This document shows positions 34,093 through 43,192 of a DNA stretch of 64,000 nucleotides, piece after piece (position 1 is the first letter of the stretch; every line of letters starts with the position of its first letter). Below the pieces are notes generated by a model that worked only from the letters and a program-made list of their open reading frames with translations, was not told the DNA's origin and ran no database searches. The translations under genes and the position numbers were made by a program. Source of the stretch: Streptomyces sp. KMM 9044 (GTDB taxonomy: Bacteria > Actinomycetota > Actinomycetes > Streptomycetales > Streptomycetaceae); the NCBI RefSeq assembly GCF_024701375.2, contig NZ_CP113910.1, positions 5,828,001-5,892,000 of the forward strand, read 5' to 3'.

Positions 34093-34899
34093 GTGTCGCT
34101 CACTCGCAGACAGGTTTCCGCCGCCGGTCTCGGCCTTCCCCTCGCCCTCGTCGCGACCGGCACCGCCCGGGCCGCCCCCGGGCACCCCCGCCCCCGCACC
34201 CTGTACATCGCCGGGGACTCCACCGCGGCCCAGAAACACGCCGACGCCGCCCCCGAGGCCGGATGGGGCATGGCGCTCCCCTTCCTGCTCCGCCCCGGCC
34301 TCGACGTCGTCAACCACGCTGTGAACGGGCGGAGTTCGAAGAGCTTCGTCGACGAGGGACGGCTGGACGCGATTCTCGCCGCCGTCCGGCCCGGCGACTT
34401 CCTGCTGATCCAGTTCGCGCACAACGACGAGAAGGCCACCGACCCGGCCCGCCACACCGAGCCCTGGACGACGTACCAGGACTACCTGCGGCTGTACGTC
34501 GACGGGGCCAGGGTCCGCGGGGCGCGGCCCGTGCTGGCCACCGCCGTGGAACGCCGGAGGTTCGACGCGGACGGTGCCGCCGTGCCGAGCCACGGCGACT
34601 ACCCGGCGGCGATGCGGGCGCTGGCCGGCGAGGAGCGGGTCGCGCTCCTCGACATCCAGGCCCTGTCGCTGGCGCTGTGGCAGGAGCTCGGTGTCGAGGA
34701 GACCAAGAAGTACTTCAACTGGACCGCGACCGAGCAGGACAACACGCACTTCAACCCGCCCGGCGCGATCGCCGTGGCGCGACTGGTCGCCCGGGAACTG
34801 CTGCGCACCCGGGTGCTCGGGCCGCGGGACGTGCGCCGGCTGAACGACGTGATCCCCGAATCGTGGATCACCTGGCCGGACGCCGGCGCCACCACCTGA
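34093..34899 (+). CDS. Tat-exported rhamnogalacturonan acetylesterase (CE12, SGNH hydrolase)
   Basis: 268 aa from GTG 34093. Twin-arginine signal LTRRQVSAAGLGLPLALVAT. SGNH blocks: YIAGDSTAA (nucleophile Ser43), NHAVNGRSSKSF (block II Gly/Asn), FAHNDEK (block III) and DNTHFNPPGA (Asp/His). This matches CE12 rhamnogalacturonan acetylesterases, which strip acetyl groups from the RG-I backbone of pectin. Starts a run of exported pectin-active enzymes. Confidence 0.88.
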   Translation: MSLTRRQVSAAGLGLPLALVATGTARAAPGHPRPRTLYIAGDSTAAQKHADAAPEAGWGMALPFLLRPGLDVVNHAVNGRSSKSFVDEGRLDAILAAVRPGDFLLIQFAHNDEKATDPARHTEPWTTYQDYLRLYVDGARVRGARPVLATAVERRRFDADGAAVPSHGDYPAAMRALAGEERVALLDIQALSLALWQELGVEETKKYFNWTATEQDNTHFNPPGAIAVARLVARELLRTRVLGPRDVRRLNDVIPESWITWPDAGATT

Positions 34900-34931
34900 C
34901 CGATCGAACGAGAAAAAGGGAGAGCCACACC

Positions 34932-36281
34932 ATGAACAGACCGATATGGCATGCCCATGCCAATATGAAGGCCGCCACGCTGGCCGGCTCTACTGCCCTC
35001 GTACTGGCCCTGACCGGTACCGGTGCCCAGGCCCACGGCACTCACCACGCCGACCACCCGGGCAAGCACCGCGATCCCGCCCGGCAGACCCTCGGCGCGA
35101 ACGACGGCTGGGCGTCCCACGGCCCCGGCACCACCGGAGGCGCCGACGCCGGGCCCGAGCACGTCTACACCGTCAGTGACTGGGCCGGATTCAGGGCGGC
35201 CCTGGCAGACGGAGGCAGCGCACCGAAGATCATCAAGGTGCGGGGGACCATCGACGCGGTCTCCGAGGGCTGCGACTCGCTCGCCGCCCCCGGCTACGAC
35301 TTCGACGCCTACCTGGAGAAGTACGCGCCCGAGACCTGGGGCCTGGAACAGGACCTGAGCGACGAGAGCGACGACAGCCCCGAGGGCCTGCGCAGGACCT
35401 CGGCCGCGAACCAGAGCATTGAGATCAAGGCGAACGTCCCCGCCAACACCACGATCATCGGCATCGGGAGAAACGCCGGGTTCAAGGGCGCCAGCCTGCA
35501 GATCAAGGACGTCGACAACGTCATCGTCCGCAACCTCACCCTCGAGAGCCCCCTCGACTGCTTCCCGCAGTGGGACCCGACCGACGGCGACCGGGGCAAC
35601 TGGAACTCCGAGTACGACACCGCCGTCGTGTACAACTCCACCCACGTCTGGCTGGACCACAACACCTTCACCGACGGCGAGCACCCCGACAGCGCCGCGC
35701 CCACCCACTTCGGGATGCTGTACCAGCAGCACGACGGCGAGCTGGACATCGTCCGCGGCGCCAACTACGTCACCGCCTCCTGGAACGTCTTCACCGAGCA
35801 CGACAAGACGATCCTGATCGGCAACAGCGACAGTGAGTCCACGGCCGTCGGCGACCGGGGCAAGCTGAAGGCGACCTTCCACCACAACCTGTTCTCGAAG
35901 CTGGTCGAGCGGGCGCCGCGCGTCCGCTTCGGGCAGGTCGACGTGTACAACAACCACTTCGTGGCGGAACGGGGCTTCTCCTACAGCTTCGGCATCGGCA
36001 AGGAGTCCCAGCTCGTCGCCGAGCACAACGCGTTCACCCTGGCGAAGGGTGTCACTCCGGGGAAGATCCTCAAGCGGTGGAACGACTCGCCGCTCACCGC
36101 CGAGAACAACCTCGTCAACGGCAGGCGGGTCGACCTGATCGCCGTGCACAACGCGGAGATCCCCGAGGAGACCCTCCGGTCCGGTGCCGGCTGGACACCC
36201 GCCCTGCGCGCCGACGTCGACCGGGCACGGGCTGTTCCGGCGCTGGTCAGGCACGGTGCGGGAGCGGGCCGTCTGCGCTGA
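34932..36281 (+). CDS. Secreted pectate lyase, polysaccharide lyase family 1
   Basis: 449 aa. Signal peptide around AATLAGSTALVLALTGTGAQA, cleaved near residue 36. The parallel beta-helix carries PL1 landmarks: TTIIGIGRNAGFKGASLQI, DNVIVRNLTLESPLDCFP, WNSEYDTAVVYNSTHVWLDH (WLDH with the Ca-binding aspartates), HDKTILIGNSDS and RAPRVRFGQVDVYNNHF with the catalytic arginine region. It cleaves polygalacturonate by Ca-dependent beta-elimination outside the cell. Ribosome site agggag. Twenty-nine bases after the esterase, probably co-transcribed; followed by a terminator at 36310. Confidence 0.92.
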   Translation: MNRPIWHAHANMKAATLAGSTALVLALTGTGAQAHGTHHADHPGKHRDPARQTLGANDGWASHGPGTTGGADAGPEHVYTVSDWAGFRAALADGGSAPKIIKVRGTIDAVSEGCDSLAAPGYDFDAYLEKYAPETWGLEQDLSDESDDSPEGLRRTSAANQSIEIKANVPANTTIIGIGRNAGFKGASLQIKDVDNVIVRNLTLESPLDCFPQWDPTDGDRGNWNSEYDTAVVYNSTHVWLDHNTFTDGEHPDSAAPTHFGMLYQQHDGELDIVRGANYVTASWNVFTEHDKTILIGNSDSESTAVGDRGKLKATFHHNLFSKLVERAPRVRFGQVDVYNNHFVAERGFSYSFGIGKESQLVAEHNAFTLAKGVTPGKILKRWNDSPLTAENNLVNGRRVDLIAVHNAEIPEETLRSGAGWTPALRADVDRARAVPALVRHGAGAGRLR

Positions 36282-36309
36282 CCTCCCCTGCCTCGCGCAC
36301 CCCTGAGCC

Positions 36310-36352
36310 GGGGCGGGCGCGTACTGCCCCCACTGTGGCGCGCGCCCGCCCC
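36310..36352 (+). terminator. Terminator after the PL1 gene
   Basis: ggggcgggcgcg / cgcgcccgcccc, perfect 12-bp stem with a 19-base loop. Confidence 0.6.
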
Positions 36353-36425
36353 GGTCCGTCCCGCCCGCCCCGTCCGCCGCCCCGGTCCACTCGGTCCGCC
36401 CGTTCCGTACCGAAGGAGTGTCCGC

Positions 36426-37630
36426 ATGTCCTTGCCCCACGGCAGCCCGCCGCCGTTCTCCCCGCGCACGTCCGTGCCCGTCCCCCGGCGGGGTCTCCTG
36501 GGCGACTGGCACCCCCGGCCGGCCGCGAGGTGACCTCCACCTTCGCCCTCGTCCCTGTTCCGGGCCCGCCCGGCCTCCACCAGGCGCTCAAGGACGACCT
36601 GACGTTCCCCCTCGCCTGGGGCGCCTCACCCGTCCGGGACTTCGACGCGTGGCGGCGGGCGGCCCGGGACAAGGTCGAGGACCTGCTCGTCGTCGACGAC
36701 CAGGCGGACACCCCGTACGCACCCGAGTTCACCGCGGGCCCCGCCGGGGGTGAGCAGGAGGACGGTTGCACACGCGAGATGGTGACCCTCTCCCTCACCC
36801 GCTACGACAGGGTCCGCGGCGCGCTGCTCACCCCGAGCGGCACCGGGCCCTTCCCCGCCGTGCTGCTCCTGCACGACCACGGCTCCCGCTTCGACATCGG
36901 CAAGGAGAAGTGCGTCCGTCCCTGGTACGACGACACCGGCACCCGTCTCGCCTCCGCCGAGCAGTGGGCCGCGCGGCACTTCGGCGGACGCTTCGTCGGC
37001 GACGAACTCGCCCGGCGTGGCTACGTCGTGCTCTGTCTGGACGCCCTCGGCTGGGGCGAGCGGGGGCCGTTGACCTATGGGCGGCAGCAGGAACTGGCGA
37101 GCAACCTCTTCCACCTCGGCTCCTCGCTCGCCGGACTCCACGCTCGAGAGGACCAGCGCGCCGCCGCCTTCCTGGCCGGCCTCGAGAGGGTGGACACCCG
37201 CCGGGTGGCCGCTCTGGGTTTCTCCATGGGCGGCTACCGGGCCTGGCAGACGGCCGCGCTCAGCGACCACGTCGCGGCCGCGGCGAGCGTGTGCTGGATG
37301 ACCGGGCTGAAGGACATGATGGTGCCCGGCAACAACACGCTGCGCGGGCAGTCGGCGTTCCACATGCTCCACCCCGGCCTCGCCCGGCACCTGGACATCC
37401 CCGACGTGGCGAGCATCGCCGCACCCCGGCCGATGCTGTTCTTCCACGGTGGGCTCGACCCGCTGTTCCCCGCCGACGGCGTGCGGACCGCATACGGCCG
37501 ACTGCGTACCGTATGGCGCTCACAGGCCGCCGGCCACCGACTGCACCTGAAGACGTGGCCGGACCGCGGCCACGTCTTCGACGGCGCGATGCAGGACGAG
37601 GTCCACTCCTGGCTGGCCTCCGTCCTGTGA
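36426..37630 (+). CDS. Alpha/beta-hydrolase esterase (acetyl xylan esterase-like, Abhydrolase_7 type) with a split N-terminus
   Basis: The ATG at 36426 has a strong aaggag ribosome site, but that frame ends after 35 residues at a TGA (36531) overlapped by a GTG (36530). The GTG frame encodes the 366-aa hydrolase: LLHDHGSRFDIGKEK, VVLCLDALGWGERG, nucleophile elbow GFSMGGYRAW, GGLDPLFPADG (Asp) and DRGHVF (His). Codon bias is strong in both frames on either side of the overlap, so this is a single gene with a frame change or a coupled short leader ORF plus enzyme. No signal peptide. Likely deacylates imported oligosaccharides. Confidence 0.75.
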
Positions 37631-37649
37631 CGGCGGCCGGCCCGGACCC

Positions 37650-38744
37650 CTACGGGTACGCGGCCAGCAGCCGGTCGTACTCCGCCCGTGTCACCGGAAT
37701 CACCGTGCCGTGCCGGGGACTGGTGGGCAGCCGGTAGGCGGTGGACGGGATCCAGCGGCCCGAGGCGAGGTCGGTCGTCTCGAAGGGGAGGTAGCCCCGG
37801 CCGCCGTACTCGTCGATGAACAGGTACCACTTCTCCTCGGTGTTGGACTTGAACACTGTCGGCCCCTCGCCCCGGCTCATCGCCCCGCTGCCGATGCAGT
37901 CGGCGACGAAGACGTACGACGGCGAGGTCAGGTCCGCCGACTTCTCGCCGGTGATGAACTTCGAGCACGGGGAGCCGGAGGACGGATCGCGCTCGTCCTT
38001 GGTGTACCGGTAGTAGGTGCCCCGGTGCCCGACCACCGTGGAGTCGATCACCGAGTAGCCGGGGTCGTTCCAGATCTTCGGCTCGCTGAAGGTGCGGAAG
38101 TCCCGCGTGGTCGCATACAGCATCCTGTTGTACGTCGACCCCGTGTGGCCGGGGTCGTCGGCCGCGTACAGCTTCGACGCCCAGAAGACGACGTACGCGT
38201 TCCGTGAAGCGTCCCAGTAGGCCTCGGGCGCCCAGGTGTTGCCGGCGCTGCCGGGGGAGACCCGCACCAGACGCTGGTTGGTCCAGTTCACCAGGTCCGT
38301 CGACTCCCACACCATGATCGACTTACTGCCGTGCCGCTGGACCTCGTCCCAGCTGCCGCTGCTGCCTTGGTACATCCGCAGGTCGGTGGCGATCAGGTAG
38401 AACCTGCCGCCGTCGGGGGAGCGGATCACGAACGGATCGCGCAGCCCCTTCTCGCCGATCGTGGAAGTCAGCACCGGTCGTCCGCCGTTCAGCTCACGCC
38501 AGCTCAGCGCGTTGTTGCCGCGGCTGAGGGCGTAGCGGATCTGCTCGCCGTCGGCGGTTCCCTCACCGGTGAAGTAGGCGAAGAGGTATCCGGCGTAGGA
38601 GGCCTTGGGCACGGGTGGGGATCCGGATTCCGCGGCGCCGGGCCCGGCGGTGAGGAGGGAGACCAGCAGGGCGAGCAGGAGTGCCGGGAGGGCGGCGACG
38701 GACAGGGGGCGGGGCAGGAGCGTGCGGGCGAGCCGGGGACGCAT
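37650..38744 (-). CDS. Secreted GH43 (exo-1,5-alpha-L-arabinofuranosidase-like)
   Basis: 364 aa from ATG 38744 (ribosome site aggagggg); longer upstream starts lack support. Sec signal LSVAALPALLLALLVSLLTAGPGAA (shown to its Ala-rich end, cut near residue 37). Catalytic residues fall in GLRDPFVI, VIDSTVVG and SRGEGPTVF. The YAGYLFAYFTGEG start and overall pattern resemble Streptomyces GH43 subfamily 26 exo-arabinofuranosidases such as Araf43A, but there is no CBM42 at the C-terminus. It would release L-arabinose from pectic arabinan. Converges with the esterase gene. Confidence 0.85.
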   Translation of the reverse strand: MRPRLARTLLPRPLSVAALPALLLALLVSLLTAGPGAAESGSPPVPKASYAGYLFAYFTGEGTADGEQIRYALSRGNNALSWRELNGGRPVLTSTIGEKGLRDPFVIRSPDGGRFYLIATDLRMYQGSSGSWDEVQRHGSKSIMVWESTDLVNWTNQRLVRVSPGSAGNTWAPEAYWDASRNAYVVFWASKLYAADDPGHTGSTYNRMLYATTRDFRTFSEPKIWNDPGYSVIDSTVVGHRGTYYRYTKDERDPSSGSPCSKFITGEKSADLTSPSYVFVADCIGSGAMSRGEGPTVFKSNTEEKWYLFIDEYGGRGYLPFETTDLASGRWIPSTAYRLPTSPRHGTVIPVTRAEYDRLLAAYP

Positions 38745-38792
38745 GGCCCCTCCTGTGGGAGTGTGGGGGGTTCTGTTGGAGTCGGCCCTCGG

Positions 38793-38821
38793 AGTGTCAC
38801 CGGCTGGTGGGACCCCGTCAA
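38793..38821 (-). promoter_or_regulatory. Promoter of the secreted GH43 gene
   Basis: On the minus strand: TTGACG (38821-38816), a 17-bp spacer, GACACT (38798-38793), starting transcription near 38786, about 40 bases before the ATG at 38744. Confidence 0.6.
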
Positions 38822-38860
38822 CCGGCGTGGACGGGATGGCGGGGTCGAAAGGTTTCGCCG

Positions 38861-38889
38861 GTTTACGCCGGTTTACGCCGGCGTCCCGC
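38861..38889. repeat. Triple direct repeat upstream of the GH43 promoter
   Basis: ggtttcgcc, ggtttacgcc, ggtttacgcc occur head to tail with 9-10-bp periodicity, centred about 55 bp upstream of the -35 box. One helical turn per repeat puts all copies on the same DNA face, the usual geometry of an activator site. Confidence 0.5.
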
Positions 38890-38903
38890 GGGCAATGCGG
38901 GAC

Positions 38904-38931
38904 GCCCCGGCGGGAGTCCACCCGCCGGGGC
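38904..38931 (-). terminator. Terminator after the PL3 gene
   Basis: gccccggcggg / cccgccggggc, perfect 11-bp stem with a 6-base loop. Confidence 0.65.
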
Positions 38932-38952
38932 CCGGTCATGTGCTCGGCAGGG

Positions 38953-39783
38953 TCACTTGTAGGTGATGTCCGAGTCCGAGAACTTGCAGTACTTCCCGTC
39001 GGCGCCGGAGCCGAGGTCCTTCGGCTCCTTGCCCGTGTGGTTGCCCTGGTAGCGGGTGCAGGTCTTCATCTTCTTCTCGCTGTCCCCGTGGATGCGGATC
39101 TGCGACAGCGTGGCGGTGTCCCCGTAGTTGGTGTTGATGCCGACGACCGACTTGCCGGGGGCCGTCAGGTCGATGTCCTTCAGCACGATCGTGCGCTTGT
39201 ACTGCGTCTTGCAGTTGCCGCAGGAGCGCACCAGCTTGCCGAAGTCCTCGACCTGGAAGCCGCTCACCGTCAGCGTCCCGGCGCCGTTGAACTGCAGCAC
39301 CTTGTCGTCGGCCTTCCTCGCGCCGCCGCCGAGCACCTTGTACTGCGCCGAGGACGACTTGCCCTTGAAGCTGGCGGCGTCCTCACCGACGTCCAGCCAC
39401 CACACGTTCTGCAGTGTGCAACTGCCCTTGCAGTGCACGCCGTCGGCGGCCGGGGTGCCGATGATGACGTTCTTGAGCGTGGCACCGTCGGCCAGCTCGA
39501 AGACCGGGTCCTGGCCCTCGTCCTGGCTGTCGCCGCCCAGGTCGCCGGTGCCGTAGTACTTCTTCATGCCGCCGTCGAGCACCCCGGAGACCGGGATGGT
39601 CTTCGACGCCGGCTCGCTGCCGGTGTCCGAGGGCCACGAGGAGGCGGCGCTCGCGGTGGACAGCATCGCCGAGGTGAAGATCGCCGCACCGGTGACGCCG
39701 AGCGCGGAGACTCCGGCGATCACCGCCCGCCTCCTGCCGGTCCGGCGGCGGTGGGAGACGGGCTGTTCGGCTCGTGCAGTCAT
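38953..39783 (-). CDS. Secreted pectate lyase, polysaccharide lyase family 3
   Basis: 276 aa from ATG 39783 (ribosome site aagga). Signal peptide RRRAVIAGVSALGVTGAAIF to TASA, cleaved near residue 47. The mature domain is a compact PL3 beta-helix: GQDPVFELADGATLKNVIIG, GVHCKGSCTLQNVWWLDVGE (Cys-rich turn), AASFKG, DKVLQFNGAGTLTVSGFQV, GNCKTQYKR with catalytic basic residues, and a C-terminal Cys pair. Complements the PL1 enzyme, possibly with a different methylation preference or pH range. Confidence 0.92.
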   Translation of the reverse strand: MTARAEQPVSHRRRTGRRRAVIAGVSALGVTGAAIFTSAMLSTASAASSWPSDTGSEPASKTIPVSGVLDGGMKKYYGTGDLGGDSQDEGQDPVFELADGATLKNVIIGTPAADGVHCKGSCTLQNVWWLDVGEDAASFKGKSSSAQYKVLGGGARKADDKVLQFNGAGTLTVSGFQVEDFGKLVRSCGNCKTQYKRTIVLKDIDLTAPGKSVVGINTNYGDTATLSQIRIHGDSEKKMKTCTRYQGNHTGKEPKDLGSGADGKYCKFSDSDITYK

Positions 39784-39820
39784 GCTTGTTCCTTGCGTGA
39801 AGAGAATCGTTTCGCCTCTT

Positions 39821-39850
39821 GGTTGCCGCAAGGCGGGGAAGGGTTGCCGC
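39821..39850. promoter_or_regulatory. Direct-repeat regulatory site upstream of the PL3 gene
   Basis: ggttgccgc occurs twice (39821-39829 and 39842-39850), start to start 21 bp, i.e. two helical turns, 38-67 bp upstream of the ATG. Confidence 0.45.
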
Positions 39851-39925
39851 GAGCGAGGACATTTTTCCCGGCTTCTCCTCGGCCGTCGTCGCCCCGCGGG
39901 CGGACGACGGGACCTTCACCGCACG

Positions 39926-40783
39926 TCAGTCGTCCCGGGCCGCGAAGCCGCCGCCCACCAGAAGCTGTTCGGAGCCGGCGGCAGCCGTCGCGGTGTACGT
40001 GTCCGCCTTGGCGTCCCGGCCGCCGCGTGCGTGGTCGTACTGCCCCGCGAAGACCCACTCGCCCGGCGCGACCGTACGGTCCTTCCTGAGGGTCCAGGTG
40101 TAGACGACGAAGCCGTCCCGTTCGTCGGTCGTCAGGCTGAAGTCCTTCTCGGGCAGGGAACGCCAGGCACCCGTGGAGGAGACCCCGCCGGTCTGTGCGA
40201 TCCGCAGTTCCACGGTGAGCGCGGTCAGCCGCTCGGCGATCTTCAGGGTGATGTTGCTCTGGGCCCAGAACTCGTTGCTGTGCCGGTCCACCGAGCCGTC
40301 CGACCACAACGGCCCGTCCTCGACGTCCTCGGGCTGCCGGACGGCCCCCGGCGCCTTCGTCGTGGGCGTCCCCGCCCCCGGCGTTCGGGCCGGCGGCGAA
40401 CCCGGTCCGCCGGTCTCCTTCGAGGTGTCCGTCGACGGCTCCGCCGGAGGCAGGGGCGCCCGGCTCGTCGCGTCCGGTGACGGTGCGGGCTCCGGTGTCG
40501 GCGAGACCGCCATCTGCCGCTGCGAAGGAGGTTCCTCGTCCGTCACCACGGAAGCGACCGCGAAGCCGCCCACCGCGAGCACTCCGGCCACCGAAGCCGT
40601 CGTGCCCGCCACCCGGACCCATCCGAGCACCGGCGGACGCGTGGCCCGGCGGCCGGGCCGGGCCGGGCGGGCCATGACGCGTTCGACCCGGGCCAGGACG
40701 CGTTCCCGGTCGGGCTCGTGCTCCCCGGCCGCCTCGTGCAGCCGGGCGCGCAGCTCGTCGTGCACGTCCCGCCGCATCGTCAT
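39926..40783 (-). CDS. Single-pass membrane protein paired with a SigE-family sigma factor
   Basis: 285 aa, ATGA overlap with the sigma gene stop. Cytoplasmic N-terminus (~50 residues: DVHDELRARLHEAAGEHEPD), one membrane helix (VAGTTASVAGVLAVGGFAVA, about 57-76), a long Pro/Thr/Ser-rich external stalk (80-150) and an external folded domain (FWAQSNITLKIAERLTALTV to LLVGGGF). This is the layout of Streptomyces proteins paired with SigE-like ECF factors; it may act as an anti-sigma or sensor, though no zinc-finger HxxxCxxC motif is present. Confidence 0.75.
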   Translation of the reverse strand: MTMRRDVHDELRARLHEAAGEHEPDRERVLARVERVMARPARPGRRATRPPVLGWVRVAGTTASVAGVLAVGGFAVASVVTDEEPPSQRQMAVSPTPEPAPSPDATSRAPLPPAEPSTDTSKETGGPGSPPARTPGAGTPTTKAPGAVRQPEDVEDGPLWSDGSVDRHSNEFWAQSNITLKIAERLTALTVELRIAQTGGVSSTGAWRSLPEKDFSLTTDERDGFVVYTWTLRKDRTVAPGEWVFAGQYDHARGGRDAKADTYTATAAAGSEQLLVGGGFAARDD

Positions 40784-41358
40784 CGGTCCCTTCCCGTGTC
40801 CTCGCCGGTGGGCTTCCCCGGGCGCCCCGCCGCGGCATGCACCCGCCGTGGCACCTCCGCCGTGCCCAGCAGCCGCTGCAGTTCGGCCATCCCCTTCGAG
40901 GTCTGGCTCTTCACCGTACCCACCGAGACGCCCAGGGCGAGCGCGGTGTCCTTCTCCGACAGGTCGAAGGCGTGCCGCAGCACCACACACGCACGCTTGC
41001 GGAACGGCAGCCGGCGCAACGCCTCCCGCACATCCACCACCCCCGCGACATCCGGGTTCTCGGCCCGCTCCTCGCGCTGCGACCAGAACAGGGCGACCCG
41101 GCGCCGCTCGCGCACCGCGCTGCGTATACGGGTGCGGGCCAGATTGGCGACCACGCCCCGCGCGTACGCCACCGGGTGGTCGGCGGCGCGCACCCGGTCC
41201 CAGCGGTGCCACAACGCCAGCAGGGCGTCCGCCGCCAGGTCGTCGGCGGTGTCCGCCTCGCCCGTCAGCAGGACGGCCAGCCGGGACAGTTCGGCGTAGT
41301 GACGTTCGAAGAAGGCGTGGAACTCCACGGAGGCGGCGTCGTCGACGAGTGTGCCCAC
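40780..41358 (-). CDS. SigE-family ECF RNA polymerase sigma factor
   Basis: 192 aa. Region 2 FFERHYAELSRLAVLLTGEA, DTADDLAADALLALWHRWDRV; region 4 LRRLPFRKRACVVLRHAFDL, then SEKDTALALGVSVGTVKSQT. This is the TIGR02983 (SigE family) pattern. It overlaps its membrane partner by four bases. No link to the flanking pectinase genes is shown beyond adjacency. Confidence 0.9.
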   Translation of the reverse strand: MGTLVDDAASVEFHAFFERHYAELSRLAVLLTGEADTADDLAADALLALWHRWDRVRAADHPVAYARGVVANLARTRIRSAVRERRRVALFWSQREERAENPDVAGVVDVREALRRLPFRKRACVVLRHAFDLSEKDTALALGVSVGTVKSQTSKGMAELQRLLGTAEVPRRVHAAAGRPGKPTGEDTGRDR

Positions 41359-41669
41359 GGGCGACCTCCCCCGCTGCGGTTTCGGGGGCCCGTGAGCCCC
41401 GGAAGGTGACGGCGTGTGTCATGGAGATGACATGCGGACATCCGGAGTGGACCGGGCGCGAGATCCGGAGCGTAGCAGTGATCATCGAGGGGTTCGTCCG
41501 GAAGGCCGGACGTCGAACAGCCGGTCGTCGCCCGAAGCTGTAACACGAAGCACACCCGAACGCGGTTCGGCACGGGCACAATCCAGCCAGCATCCGCACA
41601 CGGATCACTCAGGCACCGGCCGTCACCAGTGAGGGCCGGCAACCACTCAGGCATTCAGGAGCGTTCGCC

Positions 41670-43121
41670 ATGTCCAACTCGCAACAGATGGCCGACAAGC
41701 CGGACTCCCGGCCCCCCGCGGGGAACACCGCCGACCGGTTCTTCAGGATATCGGCGCGCGGCTCCACCGTCGGCCGGGAGATACGCGGCGGCTTCGCCAC
41801 GTTCTTCACCATGGCCTACATCCTCGTCCTCAACCCGCTGATCCTCGGCAGCGCGAAGGACAAGTTCGGTGAACAGCTCGACCCCGTCCAGCTCACCACC
41901 GCCACCGCCCTGGTGGCCGCCGTCATGACGATCGTCATGGGCGTCGGCGGAAACCTTCCTCTCGCGCTCGCCGCCGGGCTCGGGCTCAACGCCGTCGTCG
42001 CCTTCCAGGTCGCCCCGCTGATGAGCTGGGACGACGCGATGGGCCTGATCGTCCTGGAGGGTCTGCTCATCTGCGTGCTGGTGGTGACGGGCCTGCGTGA
42101 GGCCGTCATGCACGCCGTCCCCCAGGCGCTGAAGCAGGCGATCGGCGTCGGCATCGGCCTGTTCGTGGCCTTCATCGGCTTCGTCGACGCCGGGTTCGTC
42201 ACCCGTGTCCCGGACGCCGCGAACACCACCGTGCCCGTTCAACTCGGCGGCACCGGCACCCTCGCGGGCTGGCCGGTGCTCGTCTTCTGCGCGGGCGTGC
42301 TCCTGACCGTCGCGCTGCTGGCCCGCAAGGTGCGCGGCGCCATCCTGATCAGCATCGTGGTCATGACCCTGGTGGCCCTCGTCATCAACGCCCTCGCCGA
42401 CGTCCGCACCTGGGGACTGACCACGCCCGAGTGGCCCGACTCGGTGGTCTCCGCCCCCGACTTCGGCCTCATCGGCGACTTCAGCCTGTTCGGCGCCTTC
42501 GGGCAGGCCGGCGTCATCACCATCGTCCTGCTGGTGTTCACCCTGGTGCTGTCCGACTTCTTCGACACCATGGGCACGGTCGTCGGCATCAGCACCGAGG
42601 CCGGGCTGCTGGACGAGCAGGGGAAGGTGCCCCACCTCGGCCGGGTGCTGCTCATCGACGGTGCCGCGGCCGTCGCCGGCGGCGCCGCCTCCGCCTCCTC
42701 GGCGACCTCCTACGTCGAGTCGGCCGCGGGTGTCGGCGAGGGCGCCCGCACCGGGTTCGCCAACCTGGTCACCGGCGGGCTGTTCGCCCTGGCGCTGTTC
42801 CTCGCCCCGGTGCTGACCATCGTCCCGCTCCAGGCGGCGGCCCCCGCCCTGGTCGCCGTCGGCTTCCTGATGATGACCCAGGTCAGACACATCCCGTGGG
42901 ACCGGTACGACATCGCCGTCCCGGCCTTCCTCACCATCGCCGTCATGCCGTTCACCTACTCGATCACCAACGGCATCGGAGCCGGCTTCGTCGCCTACGT
43001 GCTGATCCAGTCGGTGCTGGGCAGGGCGAAGGAGATCCACTGGCTGCTGTGGGGGACCTCGGCACTGTTCCTGGTGTACTTCGCGATCGACCCGGTCGAG
43101 CAGATCCTGGGCGTGGGATAG
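41670..43121 (+). CDS. NCS2-family purine (adenine/guanine/hypoxanthine) permease, AzgA type
   Basis: 483 aa with about twelve hydrophobic segments. AzgA-type signature: GGFATFFTMAYILVLNPLIL, then GNLPLALAAGLGLNAVVAF, then SDFFDTMGTVVGISTEAGLL and SATSYVESAAGVGEGARTGF, which line the substrate site. It imports purine bases with H+. Ends PVEQILGVG before a strong terminator at 43154. Confidence 0.92.
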   Translation: MSNSQQMADKPDSRPPAGNTADRFFRISARGSTVGREIRGGFATFFTMAYILVLNPLILGSAKDKFGEQLDPVQLTTATALVAAVMTIVMGVGGNLPLALAAGLGLNAVVAFQVAPLMSWDDAMGLIVLEGLLICVLVVTGLREAVMHAVPQALKQAIGVGIGLFVAFIGFVDAGFVTRVPDAANTTVPVQLGGTGTLAGWPVLVFCAGVLLTVALLARKVRGAILISIVVMTLVALVINALADVRTWGLTTPEWPDSVVSAPDFGLIGDFSLFGAFGQAGVITIVLLVFTLVLSDFFDTMGTVVGISTEAGLLDEQGKVPHLGRVLLIDGAAAVAGGAASASSATSYVESAAGVGEGARTGFANLVTGGLFALALFLAPVLTIVPLQAAAPALVAVGFLMMTQVRHIPWDRYDIAVPAFLTIAVMPFTYSITNGIGAGFVAYVLIQSVLGRAKEIHWLLWGTSALFLVYFAIDPVEQILGVG

Positions 43122-43153
43122 GACGCCGGGCAGGACCGGTTTCCGCAGAAGGC

Positions 43154-43192
43154 GACGGGCCGCCCCCGGGGGGGGGAAGGGGGCGGCCCGTC
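43154..43192 (+). terminator. Terminator after the NCS2 permease gene
   Basis: gacgggccgccccc / gggggcggcccgtc, perfect 14-bp stem with an 11-base loop. Confidence 0.75.
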
